A stretch of DNA of 42,765 nt, taken from positions 1-42,765 of the forward strand of contig JALEFZ010000034.1 in the NCBI GenBank assembly GCA_022760475.1. The letters are read 5' to 3'. The stretch is from Bacteroidia bacterium (GTDB lineage Bacteria > Bacteroidota > Bacteroidia > J057). This document shows, piece by piece, positions 18,801 through 25,580 of the stretch. The first letter of the stretch is position 1, and every line of letters begins with the position of its first letter. The translations under genes and the position numbers were made by a program. The notes under the pieces are model-generated. The model did not search any database, was not told the DNA's origin, and saw only the letters and a program-made list of their open reading frames with translations.

Positions 18801-20459
18801 TTCAACAACCCTTGGTCTGCCACTGATGCCTATACAACTTCCTACATGTATGACAGAAACGGCAACATCACGATGCTGAACCGTAGGGGTCTGGTAGATT
18901 TCCCCAATGGGGGTCCTTTAGGTATCTTGGGAGATGTCGACCTACTTACCTATGATTACACAGGAAACAGGCTGAATGAGGTGGTAGATGGTGCTACGGG
19001 TGTACTGCCCAGCCTGGACTTCTTCACTGATGGAGCAAGCCCAGGCATAGAATATACCTATGATGGCTCGGGGAACATGACCTCTGATGGAAACAGAGAC
19101 ATTACAGTCACCTACAACTTCTTGAACAAGCCTACACTGGTGAAAAAAGGTACCGACAGGCAGATTGAATACACCTATACATCGGATGGGACCAAACTTC
19201 GCCAAAAGGTGGTTGATTTAACAACTTCAACGGTCGAAAAAGTAACTGAGTATGTTAATAAATGGCAATATGAGGATGCAGATGGAGCTGGGACAATTTC
19301 TGGACTTGAAATCACGCACATCATACATTCCAAGGGTCGTTATGTGCCTAATGGCAGTAGCTGGACGAAGGAATTTTTCGTCAAGGATCACCTTGGGAAT
19401 ACCAGGATTGTCTTTGGTGATTATGATGGCGATGGTAGAATAAATCCTGATCCCAATGGAAATGACTTGAGGCAGTTGGTGGAAGGATATTATCCTTTTG
19501 GAGCTACACACAATGAGGTGGGGACTGCATTGGTAAATGTACCTGAGAATCAGTACTTGTATAATGGGAAGGAGAAGCAGGATGAGTTGGATCTTGGCTG
19601 GTATGACTATGGGGCTAGGATGTATGATGTGAGCATTGCTAGGTGGAATGGAGTGGATGCCTTGGCGGAGGAGTATATTTCTTGGAGCCCCTATAATTAC
19701 ACACTTAATAATCCATTGAGATTTATTGATCCCGATGGGAACATGGTCACTGATCCTCCTAAAAAAGTAGATGTAAGGGGTCAAATAGTAGATGCTGGTG
19801 CAGAGGCAAAAGGATTACAAGTGGGAGATGTAGCAAAAACCAAGAATAAATTAACTAGTACAAGCTCAAAGGTAATTAATGATGTAGTAGGAGTAGAACC
19901 TGTAGTTTTTAAAGAAGACCTTGAAGCAATTTCACAATTTGCTTACACAACCCATCAGTTAAGCAATGATGAATCAAAACAAACAGTTGTGGGTTTGCCT
20001 GTTTCAGGATTTCAAGCAGGGTTCAAGAATGATGAACTTCAATTATCTTATGAGGGTTCGGTATTCCTTTCAGAAGCAACTCTGGAAATGGTTTCTGTAA
20101 TCGATTTAGAAAGCTCCAACCATGAGTCAAGAAACATAACTATTTCGGCTGCACAAGAGTTAGGAATCAATTTCGGATCTACTTCAGGTCCTGAAAATTC
20201 TAGGGATAATATAGGTGGTGAAGCTAAAATTACAGACTCAACTACAAGTTCAAAAACAACTACTAATGTGGTTAACAAAAGATTTCAAATAAAGGGATAC
20301 ATTTACTCAGCGGACGTTCAACATAACTTTAAGGTTTCTTATATTTCAAAAGGCTTTATACAACATTCATTGAAAAAGACTGAAACCGTTACAACATCTA
20401 CTAGAACCCAATTCCAAGTTACAAGTCCACTAACCCCAAACAAAAACTCAAATCAATAA
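15825..20459 (+). CDS. DUF6443/RHS repeat-associated core protein with variable C-terminal tip
   Basis: 1544 residues. A signal peptide (about 1-20) precedes a DUF6443 region with VVTIQYFDGLGRLIQEV and YDGLGREAKKYLPF. YD repeats follow (VYDHFGRLKYL, YEYDDRGRVIG). At about 616-927 an insert holds an Fn3-like domain with the TAPGDDG signature and an unrecognised Cys-containing region (PCQSC). The RHS core (about 1180-1306) includes KDHLGNTRIVFGDYDGDG, YLYNGKEKQDELDLGWYDYG and NPLRFIDPDGN. After this lies a tip of ~238 residues, more AT-rich, Ser/Thr-rich and beta-predicted, with no recognised toxin motif. RHS shells often enclose or deliver variable C-terminal effectors. No immunity gene follows in the 140 bases before the secretion operon. 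No T9SS tail is present. Confidence 0.85.
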   Translation: MQKIYFSLVSLLLFSIAGHAQNWGNQNYVVSTTARVKVQTQAELEGLTSKEDKVVTIQYFDGLGRLIQEVDWKSSPSGKDVIVPHEYDGLGREAKKYLPFTTTFNNDFLTNATAEQFSFYNSATPVDHAQDMAPFSLAQFEASPLNRVIEQGHPGMVWQPDPSHEGRKDNGEHTSIMYHNNDYGEGANAFIREQLNATVSALPEDATLGSPTVEYAPGMLYLNGAQNENGSFTFTFSDRLGRTIKSVALIEAGSQPENHKLATTVNVYDHFGRLKYLIQPEGWELVETDNALTQIVLDDYTFHYEYDDRGRVIGKKVPGADWVYTVYNDRDLPIYTQEGAQREKNEWSFIKYDNLNRPIITGVVSRNVSRTNLQAEVDVFAGPFFEEKADNTARDMTNEEVEGYTNLSLPLLSNNGDATVYSVSYYDDYDFDQSGNITGHETGKPNNASDRTRGMVTGIKVRVLNPDDDMPVWMWTTTFYDDWGRELKTLSDNQFHRNGTTSYGRHNRRDQVTHGYNFVGEKTKTTHRHIRPDGDDYLTTTNYLLDHRGRIIRENEQFRDDNTVIGKDQIAYYEYNELGQMVAEKLGPENNSGDNPLQEVNYDYNIRGWLTHINKDDDDCVSKADLIPPSPITDLVVSTGASNGNPSGRVQWTFTAPGDDGMTGGNVNTIQVCFGFDPSFKDSSRKGVDVLEYRTNVVFHQTTAGQQYSFSWPGFQYGPYPNTLTYFALRTIDDAGNISPFSNVVTFTPLQDVISTPFEDAEPYNYTIDPCQSCEDRPGTALEIKVNSWQVTFDLATNGAGDQLLEYTVADQRDLMTYKPSANGIVAVDVSDNFTGSVVIDPNYQSQTMPEIFALQSYTAGILPPYSFTYKDNPGFDGSELFNSVRKTVEDAIAYLGFDATISQEVVEDITTIYFRHIRDDMAAGGNMDLFSMKLSYNEGFEEINANAVGQYNGNISGMAWRGPTNCTWKGYGYQYDPLNRVTNAHYGINTGFNNPWSATDAYTTSYMYDRNGNITMLNRRGLVDFPNGGPLGILGDVDLLTYDYTGNRLNEVVDGATGVLPSLDFFTDGASPGIEYTYDGSGNMTSDGNRDITVTYNFLNKPTLVKKGTDRQIEYTYTSDGTKLRQKVVDLTTSTVEKVTEYVNKWQYEDADGAGTISGLEITHIIHSKGRYVPNGSSWTKEFFVKDHLGNTRIVFGDYDGDGRINPDPNGNDLRQLVEGYYPFGATHNEVGTALVNVPENQYLYNGKEKQDELDLGWYDYGARMYDVSIARWNGVDALAEEYISWSPYNYTLNNPLRFIDPDGNMVTDPPKKVDVRGQIVDAGAEAKGLQVGDVAKTKNKLTSTSSKVINDVVGVEPVVFKEDLEAISQFAYTTHQLSNDESKQTVVGLPVSGFQAGFKNDELQLSYEGSVFLSEATLEMVSVIDLESSNHESRNITISAAQELGINFGSTSGPENSRDNIGGEAKITDSTTSSKTTTNVVNKRFQIKGYIYSADVQHNFKVSYISKGFIQHSLKKTETVTTSTRTQFQVTSPLTPNKNSNQ

Positions 20460-20520
20460 TTAGTTTAGAAAATTGAATTTTAAAGAATTGTTACCTAGAT
20501 CCCATTAATACATTTATTTC

Positions 20521-20563
20521 TCAATCACGTTTCTGGTTTTTAGAAACCAGGATTCGTGATTGA
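20521..20563 (+). terminator. Strong two-part hairpin after the RHS genes
   Basis: TCAATCACG pairs with CGTGATTGA (9 bp), followed after a small internal loop by CTGGTTT/AAACCAG closed by a short loop. The T-run after it is weak (ATTTTC). It separates the RHS pair from the secretion operon. A TTG-N18-TACATTTA promoter-like pair (20488-20516) just upstream could start transcription near the hairpin, in which case it would instead be the operon leader. Confidence 0.55.
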
Positions 20564-20605
20564 GATTAAAATTTTCAGATTACCATAACCAAAGGATTAG
20601 TGTGT

Positions 20606-21100
20606 ATGAAATCCAAACCCCTAAATTCCCTCCTCATCCCAGCGGTCCTGATCCTCTGGATATTCGTCATTTACCGATACATCGGGCCGGATTTCTTTGC
20701 CCAAAAAGAAAAAACTGCTGAAAGCAGCCACAGCATCATCTTCGATGCCCAAGAGGCGGAAAGCTACAAGCTCCTTCTAAATTATGAAGATCCCTTCCTC
20801 CAAGGAGCTAGAAAGAAGCGAAACTCAAATTTCTCCGCTTCATATGCCCGAGCTGGTCAAAAGATTGGTAACATCAGCCGGATCAGGACACAAAGGAAAA
20901 GGCCTGATTTGCAGTATCAGGGCAGCATTGCCAAGGGGCAAGGAAGCAAGCAGACGGCCATCGTTCACTTAGGGGAAGAGAACCTTTTTTTGGTAGTAGG
21001 AGATTCCATACTTAGGGGTAGGGTGGAGAGAATTACTCCTTTTGCACTGAAAATCAGGACCGTGGATACTATGTGGGTTTACAAAAGACAAGGGTTTTGA
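20606..21100 (+). CDS. GspC/PilP-like inner-membrane protein of the secretion machine
   Basis: 164 residues from ATG 20606; a GTG two codons upstream is possible. There is one membrane segment (about 8-26), a charged periplasmic linker, and a C-terminal beta domain reading LQYQGSIA ... TAIVHLGEENLFLVVGDSILRGRVERITPFALKI split across about 98-150. This is the homology-region pattern of GspC and PilP, the clamp between inner membrane and secretin. Position as first gene of the cluster fits GspC. Its stop TGA overlaps the next ATG by one base (TGATG), so translation is probably coupled. Sequence similarity is only at pattern level; gene order supports it. Confidence 0.7.
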   Translation: MKSKPLNSLLIPAVLILWIFVIYRYIGPDFFAQKEKTAESSHSIIFDAQEAESYKLLLNYEDPFLQGARKKRNSNFSASYARAGQKIGNISRIRTQRKRPDLQYQGSIAKGQGSKQTAIVHLGEENLFLVVGDSILRGRVERITPFALKIRTVDTMWVYKRQGF

Positions 21101-22572
21101 TGGATGGGATGAGGAAATATGGGAGCTTCGATATTGAAGGTGCGGTGGAGAGATCCTTCGCTTTCGCTCTGGATGACATTCTGAGGGAGCAGGATAACTG
21201 CTTGAGGAGGCAGAATAGCACGCGGTGGAAGCAGGATGATATGTGGGGAAAAAGGGATGAATCAGGAAATGAGCAAGATGGTTTTTTTCGGAAGAAAGGT
21301 AATCTATGGTCTAACCAACTGCATGGATCATCCATGATGTACACCCTGATGATCCTGCTGATTGTGGGGAGTATGTTAGGAATGCTGGTTATGGTTAATG
21401 GCTTGCAAGGCCACTATGAATCACAAGTCATGGATCAAGTTTGGGCGAGGCATAACCTGGAATCCGGCATCAATCGCTATTTAAGTCAGGATTTCCAAGC
21501 GGGGCAAGAAATATATTTGCCTCTTTTTAAAGAGCAGGGACCAGATTCCATCCACCTGAAAACAGAATCCTGGGGGATGTTTGGCCTGATACTCGCTGAG
21601 GGCATTTATGGTAAGACCAAAGAATCCCAGCCTTGCCTCGTCGGTCAACAACTTTTCTCTCAGGATGTTTACTCCTTATGGCTTGAGGATCTGGACAATC
21701 CCCTAAACCTGGCAGGAAATATTGAGCTGGAAGGCAAATTATACCTCCCAAAAGCTGGGCTCAAACCTGCTTTTCTTAATGGGAAGGCCTATCAAGGCAA
21801 AACTGCATGGCCGGGTATTCATGAAAGCAGATCCATTCGGCCTCAGTTTAATTGGCAAAAATGGAATGAAATTCGAGGACAACTCCTGGAAATCAGAACA
21901 TGGCAATTGGAAGAGGGGGGATACAAAATTTCCTCACTGAATATCAAACAAGACTGGACAAAGGAAAAACATTTGATTCAATCGGCTGCCAGTATCTTGT
22001 TAGATGATATTCGGCTTGAAGGCAAATGCCTCATCCAGGCAAACGAAGTTATTCTGGGACCCAATGCACATTTGAAAAACAGCCTCATCTTCACCCGAAA
22101 ACTCAAAATTCTGGAAGGATTTCAGGGATCTTTCCAGGCTTTTGTGCTGGAAGACATAGAGCTGGAAAATAGCGTCCAACTGAATTATCCTTCGGTCTTG
22201 GCGCTATTGCCCGATTCCAACAAGGCTTGCCGCTTCGATATCGGGGAAAATTTCACAATCGAAGGTCAACTCATCCTGAGTAGAGATGTATTCAGAAGCC
22301 TCGATCAAAGAGAAGATTACTTCCAAATTGGACAGGGATCTCATATTTGGGGAAGTATTTTTTCTTCTCAAAGCCTTGATTTCAAAGGAAATATGCATGG
22401 AAGTCTTGTTGCGCAACAGTTGGTTCACCTACAGGAAGGGCGAATCTATCGCAATTTCCTTGTAGATGCTTCCATCAATATAAATGAGCTATCCAGGGAT
22501 TTTGTTGGGATTCTCTCCCAAGCCAATACCTCTAATCAAATCGCAACATGGCTGAAAAAGGAAGAAAATTAG
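21100..22572 (+). CDS. GspK/PilX-position pseudopilin with bactofilin-like beta-repeat domain
   Basis: 490 residues from ATG 21100, chosen because it forms TGATG with the previous stop; GTG 21073 and ATG 21241 are in frame. A hydrophobic helix starts after LHG|SSMMYTLMILLIVG. This fits a prepilin cleavage site (cut at base 21327/21328), with Tyr at mature position 5 instead of Glu, as in GspK. The leader before the cut is about 76 residues, far longer than normal, and its first part coincides with a REP-like repeat. The C-terminal half has short beta turns typical of polymer-forming (bactofilin-like) solenoids: LDDIRLEGKCLIQANEVILG, LEDIELENSVQL, GSIFSSQSLDFKGNMHGS. It overlaps the next gene by 25 bases. 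GspK normally caps the pseudopilus tip; a beta-solenoid head is unusual. Confidence 0.7.
   Translation: MDGMRKYGSFDIEGAVERSFAFALDDILREQDNCLRRQNSTRWKQDDMWGKRDESGNEQDGFFRKKGNLWSNQLHGSSMMYTLMILLIVGSMLGMLVMVNGLQGHYESQVMDQVWARHNLESGINRYLSQDFQAGQEIYLPLFKEQGPDSIHLKTESWGMFGLILAEGIYGKTKESQPCLVGQQLFSQDVYSLWLEDLDNPLNLAGNIELEGKLYLPKAGLKPAFLNGKAYQGKTAWPGIHESRSIRPQFNWQKWNEIRGQLLEIRTWQLEEGGYKISSLNIKQDWTKEKHLIQSAASILLDDIRLEGKCLIQANEVILGPNAHLKNSLIFTRKLKILEGFQGSFQAFVLEDIELENSVQLNYPSVLALLPDSNKACRFDIGENFTIEGQLILSRDVFRSLDQREDYFQIGQGSHIWGSIFSSQSLDFKGNMHGSLVAQQLVHLQEGRIYRNFLVDASININELSRDFVGILSQANTSNQIATWLKKEEN
21105..21190. repeat. REP-like repeat element inside a coding region
   Basis: The core at 21149-21178 contains AGATCCTTCGCTTTCGCTC and GGATGACA. 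It resembles, from memory, the dispersed bacterial repeat AGATCCTTCGCTTCGCTCAGG-ATGACA, with one inserted T and an A-to-T change. The flanking GGGAGCTTCGATATTGAAGG also resembles sequence that usually accompanies it. It lies at the very start of the GspK-position gene and is read in frame. Confidence 0.5.
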
Positions 22573-22901
22573 TCGGAAGCAGCCTCATCGAGGTATTGAT
22601 CAGCCTGGCAATCCTGGGGATTCTTTTTGCCATGGGCACCAACCTGATTCTGGGCTTGACCAATATCGGTTCCCCTCCCGAACAATTCGGGACGGAAGTC
22701 CTGATTAGGAATTTTCTGGAAGAACCCATCGGAGCGTATTTTCAAATGCAGGAAGAAAGGGAGTTGGGAGGGAGAAAGCTCATTCGAAAAATCAGATGGG
22801 AAGACGAAAAGCAAGCCCTGGCAGAAATTGAAGTTGTAGCCTTCTACCTGGATAAGGAAGTTGGTCGGAGAAAAATCCTCAAATACCTCAAAACAGAATG
22901 A
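22548..22901 (+). CDS. Minor pseudopilin (GspI/PilV-like)
   Basis: 117 residues. Class III signal: basic leader of 10 residues, then LVG|SSLIEVLISLAILGILF with Glu5, the prepilin peptidase cut and methylation motif. The soluble part is short (about 80 residues) and charged. Position between the GspK-like and GspJ-like genes supports GspI. The stop overlaps the next start as ATGA. It would be processed by the peptidase encoded at 25080 and assemble in the tip complex. The precise minor-pilin class rests on gene order. Confidence 0.8.
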   Translation: MAEKGRKLVGSSLIEVLISLAILGILFAMGTNLILGLTNIGSPPEQFGTEVLIRNFLEEPIGAYFQMQEERELGGRKLIRKIRWEDEKQALAEIEVVAFYLDKEVGRRKILKYLKTE

Positions 22902-23356
22902 AACTCAAAGGCTTCACATTGATCGAATTGCTTATTACCCTCTCATTGTTAGGGGTGATCATCGTATTGGGAAATTTTGTTTTCCAGAGCCTAGGACAAT
23001 ATCAGAATTCTTACCTGAAAAAGGTTGATGACACCTATGGCAAACTGGTCATGTATGAGGTCATAGAAAATGACGCCGAGCAAGCACATTCATTCGAAAT
23101 TCCTGAGGAGAGTCTTTTGAGGTTTTATTCTAAGGAAAAGGACATCATTTCATCCTATCAAAGTCATGAATACGGCATCATTCGTTTCCATAAAAATCAA
23201 CTTGATAGCCTAAGGGTTTCACCTGTCATTTTTCAACCCATCAATAGCTTTCAATTTCAACTCATAGACAGCAGCCAAGATGTCTTTTTTTTCTCACTCA
23301 AAAAAAAAGCAAGAATCAAGCGTAAGAATTTAAGCATCCAAAGCCATGAAAATTGA
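22898..23356 (+). CDS. Minor pseudopilin (GspJ/PilW-like)
   Basis: 152 residues. The leader is only five residues (MKLKG), then FTLIELLITLSLLGVIIVLG with Glu5, a textbook prepilin N-terminus. The soluble domain includes VMYEVIENDAEQAHSF and IIRFHKNQLDSLRVSP, like the GspJ/PilW pattern in which the N-terminal helix leads into a beta domain. It ends with a basic tail (KKKARIKRKNL). ATGA overlap with the gene before and an 11-base overlap with the gene after place it firmly in the operon. Confidence 0.8.
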   Translation: MKLKGFTLIELLITLSLLGVIIVLGNFVFQSLGQYQNSYLKKVDDTYGKLVMYEVIENDAEQAHSFEIPEESLLRFYSKEKDIISSYQSHEYGIIRFHKNQLDSLRVSPVIFQPINSFQFQLIDSSQDVFFFSLKKKARIKRKNLSIQSHEN

Positions 23357-24491
23357 GTCATATTCCAACCCCTATGCGAGCAACATAACTGCCTCCACCA
23401 GACAGAAATCTGAGAAGGAAAGTATATGGGAAAAAGACATCCAATTGGGTCCACCCTGGAGCATGAAAGACAAGCAACAGTTCTTCTATCTCCTGGGAAC
23501 ATTGATTCAATCTGGTCTTGGAATATTGGATGCACTTATCGTTTTGAAGGATCAGTTTAATAAGAAACGAATCCAGGGCAAAATCGCTGAAATTCAGCAT
23601 GGGCTCGAAGCAGGCCTGTCCCTATCCAACATACTGGAATCCATGCCCGCTTACTTCAACAGTTTTGATGTACAGAGCCTTCGAATGGGGGAAAAAACTG
23701 GAAGATTGGCAGAAATGCTGGATGAACTAGGCCAGTTTTACCAAAAACGCTTGGAGCTTAAAAGAAAATTAACTCAAGCCCTCTCCTACCCTGTCTCTGT
23801 TATTTTCGTTGCAGGCTTGGTTTTGGCATTTATGTTGAACTTTGTGGTTCCCATGTTTCAGGATATTTTCAAACGTTTTGATGCAGATTTACCTCCTGTT
23901 ACCAATGGGATTTTGGCACTTTCGACTTTTTTGCAACAAAATGGGGGCATCATTCTCCTGTGTATCGCATTCATAGTAGGAACGGTGCTGTTGGTCAGGA
24001 AAAAAGAAATCTTTCGGAGGGGATCTGCATGGCTATTGATGAAAATTCCATTTTTCGGCCCTATGATCCTGAAACTGCATCTCGCTCGAATGGCCTATTC
24101 GTTGGGTTTGTTATTGACCGCCAAAGTAAACCTGGATCAAGCCCTTGAAATCACCTCTAAGTTGATAAGTTTTTATCCCATCCAAGTGGCACTTGTAAAA
24201 GTAAAGGAAGAGGTAATCCAGGGGGTTTCATTCTTTCAAGCCCTCCACAACCAAGGGTTATTCCCTTCCTATATTCTACAAATGGTGAAGGTAGGAGAAA
24301 AGACCGCCAAACTGGATGAGTTGTTAGCAAGAACGGCCAATCAATTGGAGGCAGAGAGCCAAAGTACCATCGGTCAATTGACTCAGTTTCTGGAACCTGT
24401 TCTTATCATCGTTTTGGGTGGAATGGTCGCCGTTATATTGGTCGCTATGTACCTACCGATGTTTGAACTTGGAAATGCTGTTTTGAAGTGA
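23346..24491 (+). CDS. gspF: Inner-membrane platform protein (GspF/PilC family)
   Basis: 381 residues. After a ~45-residue soluble leader come two T2SSF repeats: the first has FFYLLGTLIQSGLGILDAL and SLRMGEKTGRLAEMLDEL, the second has ARMAYSLGLLLTAKVNLDQAL and MVKVGEKTAKLDELLARTA. Three membrane helices lie near 145-170, 195-220 and 350-378. The protein couples the cytoplasmic GspE ATPase to filament assembly. The start at 23346 overlaps the GspJ-like gene by 11 bases. After it the operon has a 162-base gap with a new promoter before the major pseudopilin. Confidence 0.92.
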   Translation: MKIESYSNPYASNITASTRQKSEKESIWEKDIQLGPPWSMKDKQQFFYLLGTLIQSGLGILDALIVLKDQFNKKRIQGKIAEIQHGLEAGLSLSNILESMPAYFNSFDVQSLRMGEKTGRLAEMLDELGQFYQKRLELKRKLTQALSYPVSVIFVAGLVLAFMLNFVVPMFQDIFKRFDADLPPVTNGILALSTFLQQNGGIILLCIAFIVGTVLLVRKKEIFRRGSAWLLMKIPFFGPMILKLHLARMAYSLGLLLTAKVNLDQALEITSKLISFYPIQVALVKVKEEVIQGVSFFQALHNQGLFPSYILQMVKVGEKTAKLDELLARTANQLEAESQSTIGQLTQFLEPVLIIVLGGMVAVILVAMYLPMFELGNAVLK

Positions 24492-24624
24492 TTTAGCCTT
24501 CGTATTATTCGAATAAAACAACAATACTCAATTTTAGTTCTATGATATTAATTATGAGCATTTTATGTGCCTAATTTTATCCATTTTTTAGAAAGAATAA
24601 TTTCAAAATAGCTCGTTTTTTTTT

Positions 24625-24632
24625 TACATTTG
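24625..24632 (+). promoter_or_regulatory. Internal promoter (-7 TACATTTG) for the major pseudopilin
   Basis: TACATTTG is an exact TAnnTTTG match, preceded by a T-tract and placed 21 bases before the pseudopilin ATG (24654). The predicted start near 24639 gives a very short leader. No good TTG -33 box is present. An extra promoter here would allow higher expression of the major subunit and downstream genes. Confidence 0.5.
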
Positions 24633-24653
24633 TTTTATAAAATAGAATCAACC

Positions 24654-25064
24654 ATGAAAGCCGAGCACAAACGACTTAAGGGCATGACCCTTACCGAGCT
24701 TCTTGTTGTCCTAGCTATTCTGGGCGTCTTACTTTTGTTGGCCTTTCCGGTCCTCAAACCACTCTTCAGTGTAACACATTCGCTGGAAGCTCAAACCAAC
24801 CTCAAGCATTTAGCGACTCTTCAGGAAACTCATTTTTTACGTACCACCAAGTACTCTGAACAATTCTCCTCTTTAGGTTTTGAACAGGCCAAACTCATCA
24901 GCCAGGAAAATGGAACCGCGCATTATCAAATTGATATTGTTACAATTTCAGGAGATAATTTTTTGGCAAGAGCTACTTCTGTCACAGACTTTGATGGGGA
25001 CGGAATATTCAATGTTTGGGAAATTGATAAAAACAAAATTCCCAAGGAGATAACGCCGGATTAA
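24654..25064 (+). CDS. gspG: Major pseudopilin/pilin (GspG/PilA-like)
   Basis: 136 residues from ATG 24654; a TTG at 24630 is less likely because it lies in the promoter element. The leader ends at RLKG (residue 10), followed by MTLTELLVVLAILGVLLLLAFP with Glu5 and Pro22 of the mature protein, as in type IV pilins and GspG. The soluble domain is short and has an Asp-rich loop (TDFDGDGIFNVWEID) like the calcium site of GspG. That site, the size and the separate promoter support the role of main filament subunit. The loop also resembles T9SS-era calcium motifs, so the metal site is inferred. Confidence 0.82.
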   Translation: MKAEHKRLKGMTLTELLVVLAILGVLLLLAFPVLKPLFSVTHSLEAQTNLKHLATLQETHFLRTTKYSEQFSSLGFEQAKLISQENGTAHYQIDIVTISGDNFLARATSVTDFDGDGIFNVWEIDKNKIPKEITPD

Positions 25065-25079
25065 TTGTTCTAAAAAAAG

Positions 25080-25580
25080 ATGAAATATTTTCTTTATATG
25101 CTTGGAATTCTGTGCTTTATCGGAATTCTCATGGAGGACTTTCGTAGCAGAAAAATCCATATTGGATGGTTTATAGGGACGGTTATCTTCGGAATTTCAG
25201 GAATTCTTCTTAAAAAAGAGGGATGGATACTTGATGATCTAACAAAAAATATTGTCTTCGTATCTATCCTCCTGGCCAGCACCTACACCATCTTCAAAAT
25301 ACGAAAAAGGGGAAAATTTATCGATCGATTTATGGGTTTGGGTGATGTAGTTATGTTGTATTGCCTGAGTCTTTGGTTAGATCCCATGGGGCTTTATATC
25401 CTGTTTATTGGGTCAACCTGTATAACTGTTTTTGCTGTTGGACTCCTGGCATTTTTCAAAAAGATTGAGCCTGAAAACTACCCGATTCCCCTTGCAGGAA
25501 TTTGGTCGATTTGCTTCATTTTGATGCTTGGGAAAGAACTACTTATACCTGAAATTTTTAAAGGAGGAATGTTATGGTAA
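25080..25580 (+). CDS. Prepilin peptidase, short A24 form without methyltransferase domain
   Basis: 166 residues, mostly membrane helices (about six). The two catalytic aspartates of family A24 are present: Asp20 in EDFRSRKI and Asp89 in MGLGDVVML. IPLAG follows near the C-terminal end. The enzyme cuts prepilins after the leader Gly on the cytoplasmic face. The N-terminal N-methyltransferase/zinc domain of PilD/GspO is absent, as in the TadV-type short peptidases. It lies 15 bases after the major pseudopilin and overlaps the ATPase gene by 7 bases. All four pseudopilins in the operon are plausible substrates. Confidence 0.88.
   Translation: MKYFLYMLGILCFIGILMEDFRSRKIHIGWFIGTVIFGISGILLKKEGWILDDLTKNIVFVSILLASTYTIFKIRKRGKFIDRFMGLGDVVMLYCLSLWLDPMGLYILFIGSTCITVFAVGLLAFFKKIEPENYPIPLAGIWSICFILMLGKELLIPEIFKGGMLW
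25561..25567 (+). promoter_or_regulatory. Strong Shine-Dalgarno site before the ATPase gene
   Basis: AAGGAGG ends six bases before the ATG at 25574, an ideal Shine-Dalgarno arrangement that is rare in Bacteroidota. It decides the start of the ATPase gene inside the end of the peptidase gene. Confidence 0.6.

Noticed and set aside
12472..20459. The two RHS genes as one gene broken by a frameshift
   Set aside because: The second gene has its own ATG and a clear signal peptide after a 29-base gap, and the two-gene arrangement is usual in the phylum.
21069..21344. Minus-strand 91-codon frame over the start of the GspK-position gene
   Set aside because: Its peptide is the typical false translation of the REP-like repeat seen in many genomes; the plus-strand gene explains the region.
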